The notes: generated by a model from the sequence alone, not told the origin. A stretch of 64,000 nucleotides of DNA from Hyphobacterium indicum (GCF_003129605.1 NZ_QBDX01000001.1:124001-188000), one strand, 5' to 3'; positions 9,012 through 18,492 are shown, counted from the first letter of the stretch. Program-made: numbers and translations.

Positions 9012-10348
9012 CAGCCCTTGAACCGGGCGGGCAGCCAGGTCGCCGGATCGGCTGCTGCCTGTTCACCGGCACCGAGATCCTTCACCTCATGCATATCCCC
9101 GGCAAACCAGAGATAGGGGATGGCCTTGCGTTCGGCATAGCGGAACTGGTTCTTCAGCTTCGCCGCCTCGTAATAGACTTCGACATTGACGCCGCGCGCC
9201 CGCAGCGTATTGGCGATCCCGTCCAGCTCCAGCACATCATCGTCCGGAAAGCGGGCAATCAGCACATCGGTCGGCGAGGCTCGCTCACCGGTAATCACGC
9301 CTTCCTTCACCAGCTTGGCAAACAGCCGGGTCAGCCCGATGGAAATTCCCACGCCCGGCAGGTCGCGATTGATATAGGCACCGACGAGATCGGCATAGCG
9401 TCCGCCCGCGCAAATCGTCGAATACTCCGGATAATCAATCAGCTGCGCCTCATAGACAACGCCGGTATAATAATCGAGCCCGCGCGCAATCCCCAGATTG
9501 GCCTCGGCCACACACGCGCCTTTATCAGCGGCATTCAGCCGGTTCATGACCGTGGTCAGTTCGGCCAGGCCTTCTTCAAATAGCGCGTTTTCAACCCCCA
9601 GCTTGCGCGCCTCGGCGGCAAAGCCATTATCCGTCGACCGGATCTGCGCCAGCGCCAGACAGGCCTTCGCGGTATCCGCGGACAGGCCGTTCTCCTCTAT
9701 CAGTATTCGTTCGATCTCGGCCGCGGCCAGCTTGTCGATCTTGTCGACCACGCGGATCACATCCGCGGCGTTCTCGATCCCCAGGCCCTGATAGAACCCG
9801 ACCAGGATTTTCCGGTTGTTCAGCATGAAGCGGATCGGACCGGCGCCAATGGCATTGAGCGTTTGCATGGCGATCAGCGGAATTTCGGCATCGAAATCAT
9901 GGCTGATTTCGTCCTGGTCAATGACATCGACATCACATTGCAGGAATTCCCGGAAACGGCCTTCCTGCGGGCGTTCGCCGCGCCAGACGCGCTGGATCTG
10001 ATAGCGTTTGAACGGGAAGGTGAGAGCGCTGAAATGCTGGGCGACATAGCGGGCGGTCGGCACTGTCAGGTCAAAGTGCAGGGCCAGACGCGGGCCTCCC
10101 GGTTTTCTATCGTCCTCGTCCTCGGCATTCAGGCGTTGCAGCCCGTAGATTTCTTTGTCGACATCGCCGCCCTTGGCCGCCAGCGTCTCGACCTCCTCAA
10201 CCGAGGGGGTTTCGATATTGATATAGCCATAGCGTTCGAAGGTTTCGCGGATCTTATCGATCCAGCGCATTTCCACGCGGCGGATCTCTGGTGTGTATTC
10301 CGGAAATCCGCTAATAGGCCTGGGCTTCAGGATTTTTCGCTTTTGCAT
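9011..10348 (-). CDS. hisS: Histidyl-tRNA synthetase
   Basis: 445 aa class II synthetase charging tRNA-His. Motif 2 is seen around VWRGERPQEGRFREF (residues 121-135). The histidine-A motif ARGLDYYTG (Arg289) and motif-like AGGRYADLVG follow, then a C-terminal anticodon-binding domain. The N-terminal GFPEYTPEI, HFDLTVPTARYV and RYQIQRVWRGERPQ strings look closer to a HisRS subtype I associate with bifidobacteria and relatives than to E. coli HisS; that is recollection, not a search. It is divergent from the tRNA-His gene at 10476, placing enzyme and substrate tRNA side by side. The downstream DUF2520 gene overlaps by one base. Confidence 0.95.
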   Translation of the reverse strand: MQKRKILKPRPISGFPEYTPEIRRVEMRWIDKIRETFERYGYINIETPSVEEVETLAAKGGDVDKEIYGLQRLNAEDEDDRKPGGPRLALHFDLTVPTARYVAQHFSALTFPFKRYQIQRVWRGERPQEGRFREFLQCDVDVIDQDEISHDFDAEIPLIAMQTLNAIGAGPIRFMLNNRKILVGFYQGLGIENAADVIRVVDKIDKLAAAEIERILIEENGLSADTAKACLALAQIRSTDNGFAAEARKLGVENALFEEGLAELTTVMNRLNAADKGACVAEANLGIARGLDYYTGVVYEAQLIDYPEYSTICAGGRYADLVGAYINRDLPGVGISIGLTRLFAKLVKEGVITGERASPTDVLIARFPDDDVLELDGIANTLRARGVNVEVYYEAAKLKNQFRYAERKAIPYLWFAGDMHEVKDLGAGEQAAADPATWLPARFKG

Positions 10349-10429
10349 TTTAAACGTCGCTTACCCATTTAATATATTTCAAGGCGGCGATAGCCTTGGA
10401 AGGGTCTGTCTGTCCACTCCTTGGCATGC

Positions 10430-10457
10430 TTGACGCGGAATACAGGCCTTCTATAAC
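10430..10457 (+). promoter_or_regulatory. Sigma-70-type promoter of the tRNA-His gene
   Basis: TTGACG (10430-10435) and TATAAC (10452-10457) are separated by 16 bp and lie 18 bp before the mature tRNA 5' end, the position expected for a tRNA promoter in an alphaproteobacterium. Confidence 0.75.
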
Positions 10458-10475
10458 GCGCCTCCTTGCCTTTGT

Positions 10476-10552
10476 GGCGGCTGTAGCTCAGCTGGTAGAG
10501 CACTCGGTTGTGATCCGAGCGGTCGCGGGTTCAAGCCCCGTCAGTCGCCCCA
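10476..10552 (+). tRNA. tRNA-His (anticodon GTG)
   Basis: A complete cloverleaf. The acceptor strand GCGGCTG pairs with CAGTCGC (one G-T pair). The D-arm starts TAGCTCAGCTGG. The anticodon stem CTCGG/CCGAG encloses loop TTGTGAT with anticodon GTG at 10510-10512, and the T-arm contains GGTTCAAGCC. The gene encodes an extra 5' G (position -1, 10476) opposite C73 (10549), the classical histidine identity pair, and a templated CCA end (10550-10552). It ends 7 bp before the stop of the convergent uup gene. Confidence 0.97.
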
Positions 10553-10559
10553 TTTCCCT

Positions 10560-12371
10560 TTATGCGGAATCATTCTCGATCTCCTCGCGCAGGGCTTCCA
10601 GCTCCAGCCATTGTGTTTCCTTGGCATCAAGCATGGCCTGCGCGTCCGCGAGCTGTTTCGATGCGGCAGCAAAGCGTTCCGGGTTTTTTGTAAACAGCTC
10701 CGGTGCCGCCAGCTCGGCCTCCAGCGCGGCAATGGTCTGGTTCAACCGGTCGATCTCGCCCGGCAGTTTTTCCAGAGCATAGCGGTCCTTGTTGGCCATT
10801 TTGCGTTTCTCCGCTTTCGGAGCGGCCGTGCCGGAGGATTTGCCGGATGCAACGGGCTTCACGGCCTTGCGCGCGGCCACATCCGCGCCGCGCTGCGCCA
10901 TCATGTCGGAATAGCCGCCCGCATAGATCTGCCATTTGCCGCCGCCTTCCGGCGCAATCACGCGCTGGGCAATGCGGTCGAGGAAATCCCGGTCGTGGGT
11001 GATCAGAAGGACGGTGCCGTCATATCCGGCGATGAAGTCTTCCAGCAGATCCAGGGTTTCCAGATCGAGATCATTGGTCGGTTCATCCAGCACCAGAAGA
11101 TTCGAGGGCCGCGCCAGCGCCCGCGCCAGCAGCAGCCGTGCCTTTTCGCCGCCGGACAGCGTCCGCACCGGCGTGCCCGCCTGTTCCGGCCGGAACAGGA
11201 AATCCTTCATATAGGCCATGACATGCTTGGTCTGGCCACCGACCTCGATCATGTCCCCGCCGGGTGAAAGCGCCTCTTTCACCGTCCAGTCCGGATTCAG
11301 GGCCGCGCGATGCTGGTCCAGCGTTGCGAGTTCCAGATTCGTGCCCAGCCTGATCTCGCCCACATCGGGTTCCAGCTTGCCGGTCAGCAGGTTGAGGAGG
11401 GTGGTCTTGCCCGCACCATTCGGGCCGATCAGGCCGATGCGCTCGCCGCGGTCAATCCGGATAGAAAAATCACGGACAATCGGCGTCTTGTCCCAGCTCT
11501 TGGCGAGCCCGGTGGCTTCCACCACGCGCTTGCCGGATTTTCCGGCCTCGGTCTGCTCGATCGACGCCAGGCCCGTGCTTTTCTCGTAATTGCGGCGCTT
11601 GTCCTTCAGATCGCCCAGCTCGCGCATGCGGCGTACATTGCGCTTGCGCCGCGCGGTCACGCCATAGCGCACCCAGTGTTCCTCACGCGCAATCTCGCGC
11701 GAGAGCTTGTGCTGTTCCTCGGCTTCCTTCTCGAGAAGGTCGTCGCGCCAGTCCTCGAAGGCGGCAAAGCCCTTGTTCAATTCCTGCGTGGTGCCGCGGT
11801 CCAGCCACACCGTCCGGCGCGACAGATTGGAGAGAAAGCGCCGGTCGTGGCTGATCAGGACGAAGGCGGAGCTGCCCGATTTCAGCTCGTCCTCCAGCCA
11901 CTCGATCGCCGGCAGATCGAGATGATTGGTCGGCTCGTCCAGCAAGAGTAGATCGGGAGCCGGGGCCAGCGCGCGGGCCAGTGCGGCGCGGCGGCGCTCT
12001 CCGCCTGACAGGGTGGCGGTGCGCTCATCGCCGGTCAGGCCCAGCGAATTGAGATAATAGAGCGCGCGGTGTTCATCATCGCCGGGCGCCAGGCCGGCGC
12101 GGACATAATCGAACACGGTGGACCAGGCCGAAAGGTCCGGATCCTGTTCCAGATAGCGCACGGTGGCGCCCGGATGCAGGAAACGCTCGCCGCTATCGGC
12201 TTCGGCGAGGCCGGCCGCGATTTTCAGGAAGGTCGACTTGCCGGACCCGTTCCGGCCGACCAGACAGATCCGGTCGCCGGTGGACACGGTAAGGCCCGCC
12301 TCACGCAGGAGCGGCGTGACGCCAAAGGTCAGCGAGATATTCTGCAAGGTCAGGAGCGGCGGATTGGCCAT
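10560..12371 (-). CDS. uup: ABC-F family ATPase, Uup-like
   Basis: 603 aa with two ABC ATPase domains and no membrane segments. The first has Walker A GRNGSGKST (39-47), signature LSGGERRR and DEPTNHLDL. The second has GPNGAGKTT, LSGGEKARLL and DEPTNDLDL. The charged linker between them and a C-terminal coiled-coil of ~70 residues match Uup rather than EttA. ABC-F proteins bind ribosomes or nucleic acid; Uup affects transposon excision and ribosome function in E. coli. It lies 6 bp downstream of the ferredoxin-NADP reductase stop and is probably cotranscribed with it. Confidence 0.9.
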   Translation of the reverse strand: MANPPLLTLQNISLTFGVTPLLREAGLTVSTGDRICLVGRNGSGKSTFLKIAAGLAEADSGERFLHPGATVRYLEQDPDLSAWSTVFDYVRAGLAPGDDEHRALYYLNSLGLTGDERTATLSGGERRRAALARALAPAPDLLLLDEPTNHLDLPAIEWLEDELKSGSSAFVLISHDRRFLSNLSRRTVWLDRGTTQELNKGFAAFEDWRDDLLEKEAEEQHKLSREIAREEHWVRYGVTARRKRNVRRMRELGDLKDKRRNYEKSTGLASIEQTEAGKSGKRVVEATGLAKSWDKTPIVRDFSIRIDRGERIGLIGPNGAGKTTLLNLLTGKLEPDVGEIRLGTNLELATLDQHRAALNPDWTVKEALSPGGDMIEVGGQTKHVMAYMKDFLFRPEQAGTPVRTLSGGEKARLLLARALARPSNLLVLDEPTNDLDLETLDLLEDFIAGYDGTVLLITHDRDFLDRIAQRVIAPEGGGKWQIYAGGYSDMMAQRGADVAARKAVKPVASGKSSGTAAPKAEKRKMANKDRYALEKLPGEIDRLNQTIAALEAELAAPELFTKNPERFAAASKQLADAQAMLDAKETQWLELEALREEIENDSA

Positions 12372-12377
12372 GGGCGG

Positions 12378-13196
12378 TCAGACGCCCTCCCCGGCAAAGG
12401 CCTTCTCGATGACAAATTGTGCCGGCGCGGCATTCGAGCCCTCGGTAAAACCCTTGTCCAGCATGATCTGTTTCAGGTCCCGGAGCATCGCATCCGAGCC
12501 ACAGATCATCACCCGGTCTGTAGCGGGTTGCAGGATCGGGCGGCCGATGGCCTCGAACAATTCGCCATTGAGAATGAGGTCGGTGATGCGCCCGCGCTGA
12601 TCCTGCGTTTCATCCCGCGTTGTCGAGGTGAAATGGATCAGCCGGTCCCCCACCAGCTCCCCGACCAGCGGGTCCTTGCGGAGGTCCGCGACGAGTTGCT
12701 TGCCATAGTCCAGTTCGGCACCGGTCCGGCAGGTGTGGGTCAGGATGACTTCCTTGAACTTGTCATAGGTTTCCGGCTCCCGGATGATGCTGGCAAAGGG
12801 GGCAATGCCGGTGCCGGTCGAAAACAGGTAGAGGTGGTCGCCCGGGATCAGGGCGTCATGCACCAGCGTCCCGGTCGGCTTCGTGCCGAGCAGAACACCG
12901 TCGCCTATCTCGATGTGCTGCAACTCGGTGGTCAGCTTTCCGCCCGGTGCCTTGATGGAATAGAATTCCAGCTCTTCATCCCAGGTCGGGCTGCAGATCG
13001 AATAGGCGCGCAGGACGGGTTTCCCCTCGATCATCAGCCCGATCATGACAAATTCACCGGCGCGGAAGCGGAAGGCCGCCGGCCGCGTGATCCGGAAGGA
13101 AAACAGCGTGTCCGTCCAGTGTTTGACGGCGGTAACGCGTTCGACCGTGCAGGTCTTCGGCGGGGTGAAATCGTCGGTCAGTATATTGTCGAACAT
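12378..13196 (-). CDS. fpr: Ferredoxin-NADP(+) reductase
   Basis: 272 aa, the size of bacterial Fpr enzymes. The FAD-binding RAYSICSP motif and the NADP-binding GTGIAPF motif are both present, and the C-terminal part ends in the typical aromatic-poor bacterial form. It moves electrons between NADPH and ferredoxin or flavodoxin and could feed redox partners such as the P450 at the window edge; this link is inference only. No strong Shine-Dalgarno sequence is seen before the ATG. uup follows after 6 bp. Confidence 0.9.
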   Translation of the reverse strand: MFDNILTDDFTPPKTCTVERVTAVKHWTDTLFSFRITRPAAFRFRAGEFVMIGLMIEGKPVLRAYSICSPTWDEELEFYSIKAPGGKLTTELQHIEIGDGVLLGTKPTGTLVHDALIPGDHLYLFSTGTGIAPFASIIREPETYDKFKEVILTHTCRTGAELDYGKQLVADLRKDPLVGELVGDRLIHFTSTTRDETQDQRGRITDLILNGELFEAIGRPILQPATDRVMICGSDAMLRDLKQIMLDKGFTEGSNAAPAQFVIEKAFAGEGV

Positions 13197-13441
13197 GGGG
13201 AGGTCCGGGCGGGTCTGTTGAACGTGCCGGTCTCATAGCCCGCCTTGCGCTCAATTGCACGGGGACGCGCTGTCACAGGCTTTCGCAGGCACATCAGCGT
13301 CGAGGGGGGATAAGAGAAAAGATCATCCCTCTTTTATCCAAACCTGTCCGCGTCTTCATTTGCGCTCATAACGGGCAAGGCCCTATGGTCGGTTGAATCG
13401 GGACAGGCGAGGGACACGGCGGCAAGTGCCGTGCAGACATC
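13197..13441. other. Divergent intergenic region fpr / ABC ATPase
   Basis: 245 bp without a credible gene. It must hold both divergent promoters. The only marked structure is an imperfect inverted repeat near 13309-13341 (GGATAAGAGAAAA opposite CTCTTTTATCC), a candidate operator or hairpin with no identified regulator. Confidence 0.4.
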
Positions 13442-14329
13442 ATGCTGGAAATCAAGAATCTTTCAAAAACCTATGGCAATGGCGTGCGCGCGCTGGATGA
13501 CGTGTCGCTGTCCATTCCCAAGGGCATGTATGGCCTGCTCGGGCCGAACGGAGCGGGCAAATCCACCCTGATGCGGACCATCGCCACCCTGCAGAATGCG
13601 GACCGGGGCTCGATTGATTTCAACGGGATTGATGTCCTGAAGGAACCCGCAAAATTGCGCGCCCGGCTGGGCTATCTGCCGCAGGATTTCGGCGTTTATC
13701 CGCGCATGTCGGCGCGCGCGCTTCTGGACCATCTCGCCATTCTGAAAGGCATATCCGACAACAGGGAACGCAAGCGCGTGGTCGAGGGCCTGCTTGAGCA
13801 GACCAATCTCGCCAAGGTCGCGAAGAAATCCGTGGCCTCCTATTCCGGCGGCATGCGCCAGCGTTTCGGCATTGCCCAGGCCCTGATCGGCGATCCGCAG
13901 CTGATCATCGTCGACGAACCCACAGCCGGCCTGGACCCGGAAGAGCGCAACCGTTTCCACAATCTGCTTTCCGAAATCGGCGAGAATGTTGTCGTCATCC
14001 TCTCCACCCATATCGTCGAGGATGTCGCCGACCTCTGCCCGCAAATGGCGATCCTCAACCAGGGCCGGATCGTCGCCGAGGGTGCCCCTTCAGACCTCAT
14101 CAGCCAGCTGGACGGCAAGGTCTGGAAGAAGCGGATCGCCAAGGCGGAGCTGCCGGAACACCGCACCCGCCATAACGTCATCTCCACCCGCCTGACCCAG
14201 GGTGAAGTGCTGATCCATGTCGAGGCCGATGCCAGCCCGGGCGAGGGGTTCGAAGCGGTCGCACCCGATCTCGAGGACGTCTACTTCGCCACGATTACGG
14301 CCAGCCAGGCTGCGCCGGCTGCGGCCTAG
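13442..14329 (+). CDS. ABC transporter ATP-binding protein partner of the permease-M1 fusion
   Basis: 295 aa single ABC ATPase domain: Walker A GPNGAGKST (about 34-42), signature YSGGMRQR, Walker B LIIVDEPTAGLDPEE and switch histidine LSTHIVEDV, then a ~70-residue C-terminal extension. This is the DrrA/NatA-like class that works with ABC-2 permeases. The next gene starts 22 bp downstream and encodes a matching permease fused to an aminopeptidase, so the two form one transporter-protease complex. The exported or regulated substrate is unknown. Confidence 0.92.
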   Translation: MLEIKNLSKTYGNGVRALDDVSLSIPKGMYGLLGPNGAGKSTLMRTIATLQNADRGSIDFNGIDVLKEPAKLRARLGYLPQDFGVYPRMSARALLDHLAILKGISDNRERKRVVEGLLEQTNLAKVAKKSVASYSGGMRQRFGIAQALIGDPQLIIVDEPTAGLDPEERNRFHNLLSEIGENVVVILSTHIVEDVADLCPQMAILNQGRIVAEGAPSDLISQLDGKVWKKRIAKAELPEHRTRHNVISTRLTQGEVLIHVEADASPGEGFEAVAPDLEDVYFATITASQAAPAAA

Positions 14330-14351
14330 ACCGGGGCGGAGGACAGACATC

Positions 14352-17300
14352 ATGCTCGGTAAAATCGCCAGTTTCGAATTCCGCTATCACTTGCTGTCGC
14401 CAGCCGCGATTGCCATTTTCTTGATCTTTTTTCTGTTTGTTTTCGGGGCGGCTGCGTCCGATCAGGTGTCGCTGGGTGACACCAATCAGGTTCATGTGAA
14501 TTCGCCCTTTGCGATCAGCTTTGCCATGCTGATTTTTTCTTTCTTCGGCATGGTCATTCCGACGGTGTTTCTGGCCAGCGGCATTCTCCGCGACCGCAGC
14601 TACAAGACCCAGGAATTATTCTACACTACACCGGTGAAGGAGCGCGATTATCTGCTCGGCCGCTTCATTGGCGGCTTCGCCATTACCTGCCTCGTTTTTC
14701 TGAGCGTGCCACTGGGCAATCTCGTGGGCGCGCTGATGCCATGGGTGGACCCGGAAACGCTGGGGCCCTTCCGGTTTGAATACTATGCCCAGCCCTTCCT
14801 GCTGCTGGGCGTCGCCAACATGCTGATCATCGGCATGATCGTGTTTACCGCCGCCAATCTCAGCCGCTCCCTGATGGTGACCTGGGTGACGCTGGTCGGC
14901 CTGTTCATTTTCAACACGGCAGGCGGGTTCCTGACGACGCAACCGGAATGGCGCGATTTTGCCGCCCTCACCGATCCGTTCGGTGGCAATGCCTTCAGCG
15001 AAGTTGTGCGCAACTGGACGCCGGCAGAACAGAACAGCCAGCTCATCCCGCTGGAAGGCCTTTTCCTTCAGAATCGCCTGATCTGGCTGGGCATTGCGGT
15101 CGTGCTGTTCATTTTCAACCTCGTCGTATTTTCCTTCCGGCTGAGCAATTCGGCCGGGAGCCGGAAAAAGGCGCAGCGTGCCGAAGCCCCTTTCATACCG
15201 GCCAGCATTGAATTGCCGATTTCCACGCCAACGCCCGCGCGCGCCATCTGGCAGCAATTCCGGGCCCGCGTCGCCTTCGAGGTGAAGGGTATCGTCTTCA
15301 ACATTGCCTTCTGGATATTGCTCGTTTTCGGCATGCTTCTGACCGGGTTTGCGGTCTTCCTGATCCAGCCCTTCTACGGCACACCGAATTATCCGCTGAC
15401 GCAGATCATGATCAATTCGATGATCGGCGGCTTCATCCTCGTGCCGCTGGTTGTCGTGATCTATTACGCGTCCGAGCTGATCTGGCGCGAACGCAATGTG
15501 AATTTCTCCGACATTGTCGATGCCACGCCTGCTCCGAGCTGGGTGTTTCTCACCGCCAAGCTGGCGGGAATGATTGTGGTGGTCACAGGGCTGTTGTCCG
15601 TCGCCCTGCTGATCACCATCGCGTCGCAGGCCATCCGCGGCTATTTCAATTTCGAGCTCGGGCAATATGCCGTGCGGACGGTCTTTGATCTGATCATTCC
15701 GCTGACCATGCTGTCCATGCTTGCCATCTTCCTGCAGGTGCTGGCCAACAATAAATGGCTCGGCATTATCGCCATCGGCGCGGTGTTCATCATCACCGCC
15801 TTTGTGCTCGACAATATCGGCCTTTCGCACAACCTCTACCAATTCCCTTTCGTGTCCCTCACACCCTATTCCGACATGAACGGCTATGGCCATTTCATGG
15901 GCATTCAGGCCTGGTATCACCTCTATTGGGGCGGGGTGACGCTGTTTCTCTTCGTGCTGGCCAGCCTGCTCTGGAATCGCGGCGCGTTGATGCCCATTCG
16001 GCAACGCCTGATCCGCCTGCCGCAGGCCTTCACGCCGGCGGCCGCAGGACTTGCGGGCGTGTCTCTTCTCACCGCCATCGGCGCCGGGGGCTGGATTTTC
16101 TATAACACCACCGTGTTGAACGATTACACGCCCAACACCGAGGCCGAGCGGCTTCAGGCCGCCTTCGAACGTGAATGGCGGGAGCAGCTGGAGGGCCTGC
16201 CCCAGCCCACGATCACCGCCGTGGAATTCAATGTCGACATCTTTCCGCGGGACCGCCGCTACACGGTCACAGGCACATACGAAATCGAGAACCAGACTGG
16301 CACGGACATTCCTGTGGTCTGGGTGTTCTATGGTACCGATGAAATCAATGCCCAGGACATTGATGGCCAGACGGCAGAGCTCCGCGATGACTATGCCAAT
16401 CTCTATGCCTTCGAGCTGGACCGCCCGATGCAGCCGGGTGAGCGCCGGACCCTGTCATTCGACGTCGCGGTGACCAATCCGGGTTTTCGCAATTCGGGCA
16501 ATGTCTCGTCCGTCATCTACAATGGCAGCTTCTTCAATAATGGCGAGTTTGCCCCCGCCATCGGCTTCTCCCGGGCGATGCTGATCCAGAATCCGGCCGT
16601 CCGCCGGCGGCAGGACCTGCCCGAGCTGGAGCGCGCCTTTGCGTTGGAGGACGAGAGCCGCTGGAATGAAAATTCCATTCGCCAGGATGCCGACTTTGTC
16701 GATTTCCGCACGATTGTCTCGACCAGCGGGGACCAGATCGCTGTCGCGCCGGGCTATCTCGAACGCGAATGGACGGAGAATGGCCGCCGCTATTTCGAAT
16801 ATGTGATGGATGTGCCGATCCTGAACTTTTTCAACTTCATGTCAGCCGATTACACGCTGCTGGAAGAGGAGCAGGACGGCATTCTCTACCAGGTCTTCTA
16901 TCACGCGGATCATGACTGGAATGTCGCGCGCATGATGGAGGCGGCCCAGGATTCGATTGCCTATTTCTCGGACGCCTTCAGCCCCTATCAGTACCGGCAA
17001 TACCGGATGTTCGAATTTCCGGCCTATGCCTCCTTTGCGCAATCCTTCCCCAACACGATTGCCTATTCGGAATCCATCGGGTTTACCGCCGATCTCCGTG
17101 ATCCGGACAATATCGACTATGTCTATTACGTCACCGCGCACGAGGCCGCGCACCAGTGGTGGGCGCATCAGGTGATGAGCGCCAATGTCCAGGGCGGCAC
17201 AATGCTGGTGGAGACCTTTGCCCAGTATTCTGCGCTGATGGTGATGGAGCAGGAATATGGCGAAGACCATATGCGCCGCTTCCTCAAATACGAACTGGAC

Positions 17301-17978
17301 AATTACCTGTCCGCGCGCAGCACGGAATCACGTGAGGAATTGCCGCTCTACCGCGTCGAGAACCAGCAATACATTCATTACCGCAAGGGCGCGCTCATCA
17401 TGTATGCGCTGCAGGATTATCTCGGTGAGGACGTCGTCAACCGCGCACTGGCGCGCCTCATTGACGAGTTCCAGTATGCCAGTGCGCCCTATGCCCGCTC
17501 GGCCGATTTCCTCCGCATCCTGCGCGAGGAAGCCGGACCGGAATACGAACTGATCATCCACGATTTCTTCGAGCGGATCGTCTTGTTCGATCTGTCAGTC
17601 ACCGAGGCCGAAACCCGCGAGCGGGAAGATGGCCGGTTCGAAACAACGCTGCAGATCGAAGCGCGCAAATTTGCGGCCGATGGCGAGGGCAATGAGACCG
17701 AGGAGCCGATTGACTATCTGATTGATATCGGTCTCTTCACCCGCAGCCTCGATCAGGCGCTGGAGGGCAATGATCACATTCTGCATTTCGGCCGGGAGCG
17801 GATCAATGAAACACAGATGAGCTTCACCTTCATCACCGATGAGCGGCCGATCTGGGTCGGCATCGACCCCTACAGCAAGCTGATTGACCGCGATACCGAC
17901 GACAATCTGATCACGCCGGATTTCATTCCGCTGGAGGATGAAGCCGATCTGGAAGACACCGCCCTGCTTATGGAATAG
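14352..17978 (+). CDS. ABC-2 type permease fused to an M1-family metallo-aminopeptidase
   Basis: 1208 aa from the ATG at 14352; the frame is open further upstream but would overlap the ATPase gene with low-quality sequence. The first ~600 residues contain two sets of hydrophobic segments typical of ABC-2 permeases, including GMVIPTVFLASGILRDRSYK. The C-terminal half is an M1 peptidase with zinc motif HEAAH (930-934) and a glutamate about 20 residues on (Glu954, in VETFAQYSAL), so both catalytic elements are intact. The peptidase half should face the periplasm. Similar fusions occur in several bacterial phyla without an assigned substrate. The last 11 bp overlap the convergent Lrp gene. Confidence 0.93.
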   Translation: MLGKIASFEFRYHLLSPAAIAIFLIFFLFVFGAAASDQVSLGDTNQVHVNSPFAISFAMLIFSFFGMVIPTVFLASGILRDRSYKTQELFYTTPVKERDYLLGRFIGGFAITCLVFLSVPLGNLVGALMPWVDPETLGPFRFEYYAQPFLLLGVANMLIIGMIVFTAANLSRSLMVTWVTLVGLFIFNTAGGFLTTQPEWRDFAALTDPFGGNAFSEVVRNWTPAEQNSQLIPLEGLFLQNRLIWLGIAVVLFIFNLVVFSFRLSNSAGSRKKAQRAEAPFIPASIELPISTPTPARAIWQQFRARVAFEVKGIVFNIAFWILLVFGMLLTGFAVFLIQPFYGTPNYPLTQIMINSMIGGFILVPLVVVIYYASELIWRERNVNFSDIVDATPAPSWVFLTAKLAGMIVVVTGLLSVALLITIASQAIRGYFNFELGQYAVRTVFDLIIPLTMLSMLAIFLQVLANNKWLGIIAIGAVFIITAFVLDNIGLSHNLYQFPFVSLTPYSDMNGYGHFMGIQAWYHLYWGGVTLFLFVLASLLWNRGALMPIRQRLIRLPQAFTPAAAGLAGVSLLTAIGAGGWIFYNTTVLNDYTPNTEAERLQAAFEREWREQLEGLPQPTITAVEFNVDIFPRDRRYTVTGTYEIENQTGTDIPVVWVFYGTDEINAQDIDGQTAELRDDYANLYAFELDRPMQPGERRTLSFDVAVTNPGFRNSGNVSSVIYNGSFFNNGEFAPAIGFSRAMLIQNPAVRRRQDLPELERAFALEDESRWNENSIRQDADFVDFRTIVSTSGDQIAVAPGYLEREWTENGRRYFEYVMDVPILNFFNFMSADYTLLEEEQDGILYQVFYHADHDWNVARMMEAAQDSIAYFSDAFSPYQYRQYRMFEFPAYASFAQSFPNTIAYSESIGFTADLRDPDNIDYVYYVTAHEAAHQWWAHQVMSANVQGGTMLVETFAQYSALMVMEQEYGEDHMRRFLKYELDNYLSARSTESREELPLYRVENQQYIHYRKGALIMYALQDYLGEDVVNRALARLIDEFQYASAPYARSADFLRILREEAGPEYELIIHDFFERIVLFDLSVTEAETREREDGRFETTLQIEARKFAADGEGNETEEPIDYLIDIGLFTRSLDQALEGNDHILHFGRERINETQMSFTFITDERPIWVGIDPYSKLIDRDTDDNLITPDFIPLEDEADLEDTALLME

Positions 17979-18432
17979 GGCAGGGTGAGCGATGCTTGAT
18001 GGCGCTGATCGAGAAATTGGTCTCGATCGCGCCAATGCCCGGCACGCCATGAAGCTGCTCGCGCATGAAGCGTTCATAGCCGTCATGGCCGGCGACCACG
18101 ACTTCGAGCAGATAATCCTCCCCGCCGGACATGAGATGGCATTCAATCACCTCATCTATGGCGGCAATTTTCTGCTCGAACAGGGCGACGGTGGCCGTTG
18201 AATGATCTTTCAGGCGGATCCGGACAAAGGCGGTGACAGACAGGCCGCATGCCTTGCGGTCCAGTTCGGCTGTATAGGCGCGGATATATCCGGCCTCTTC
18301 GAGTGATCGTACCCGTTTCAGGCAGGGCGAGGGGGACAGCCCGACCAGATCGGCCAGCGCCTGATTGGTCAGGCGGCCATCGGCCTGCAATGCCATCAGG
18401 ATTTTCCTGTCGATCTGGTCAAGGGCTTTCAT
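17968..18432 (-). CDS. mdeR: Lrp/AsnC family regulator, likely activator of methionine gamma-lyase (MdeR-like)
   Basis: 154 aa. The N-terminal winged helix-turn-helix contains LDQIDRKIL and LVGLSPSPCLKRVRSLEEAG; the C-terminal ligand-sensing RAM domain contains CHLMSGGEDYLLEV. It is divergent from a methionine gamma-lyase gene with a 94-bp gap, the arrangement known for mdeR-mdeA of Pseudomonas putida, where MdeR is an Lrp-type regulator. Control of the neighbouring gene in response to methionine is inferred from this parallel. The 3' end overlaps the permease-peptidase gene by 11 bp. Confidence 0.87.
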   Translation of the reverse strand: MKALDQIDRKILMALQADGRLTNQALADLVGLSPSPCLKRVRSLEEAGYIRAYTAELDRKACGLSVTAFVRIRLKDHSTATVALFEQKIAAIDEVIECHLMSGGEDYLLEVVVAGHDGYERFMREQLHGVPGIGAIETNFSISAIKHRSPCPIP

Positions 18433-18454
18433 GGCAGAAAATGCTCCATTCAGG

Positions 18455-18492
18455 CATTATGGAAACAGAATACGGCAGCACATGTCATAATG
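18455..18492. promoter_or_regulatory. Candidate Lrp-type operator between mdeR-like and mdeA-like genes
   Basis: Two inverted heptamers, CATTATG (18455-18461) and CATAATG (18486-18492), lie with centres 31 bp apart, about three helical turns. They sit in an AT-richer stretch of the 94-bp divergent gap, suited to an Lrp oligomer. No experimental support. Confidence 0.4.

Noticed and set aside
14616-16004. 462-codon open frame opposite the permease-M1 gene
   Set aside because: His/Gln/Glu-rich antisense translation of membrane helices; no family resemblance.
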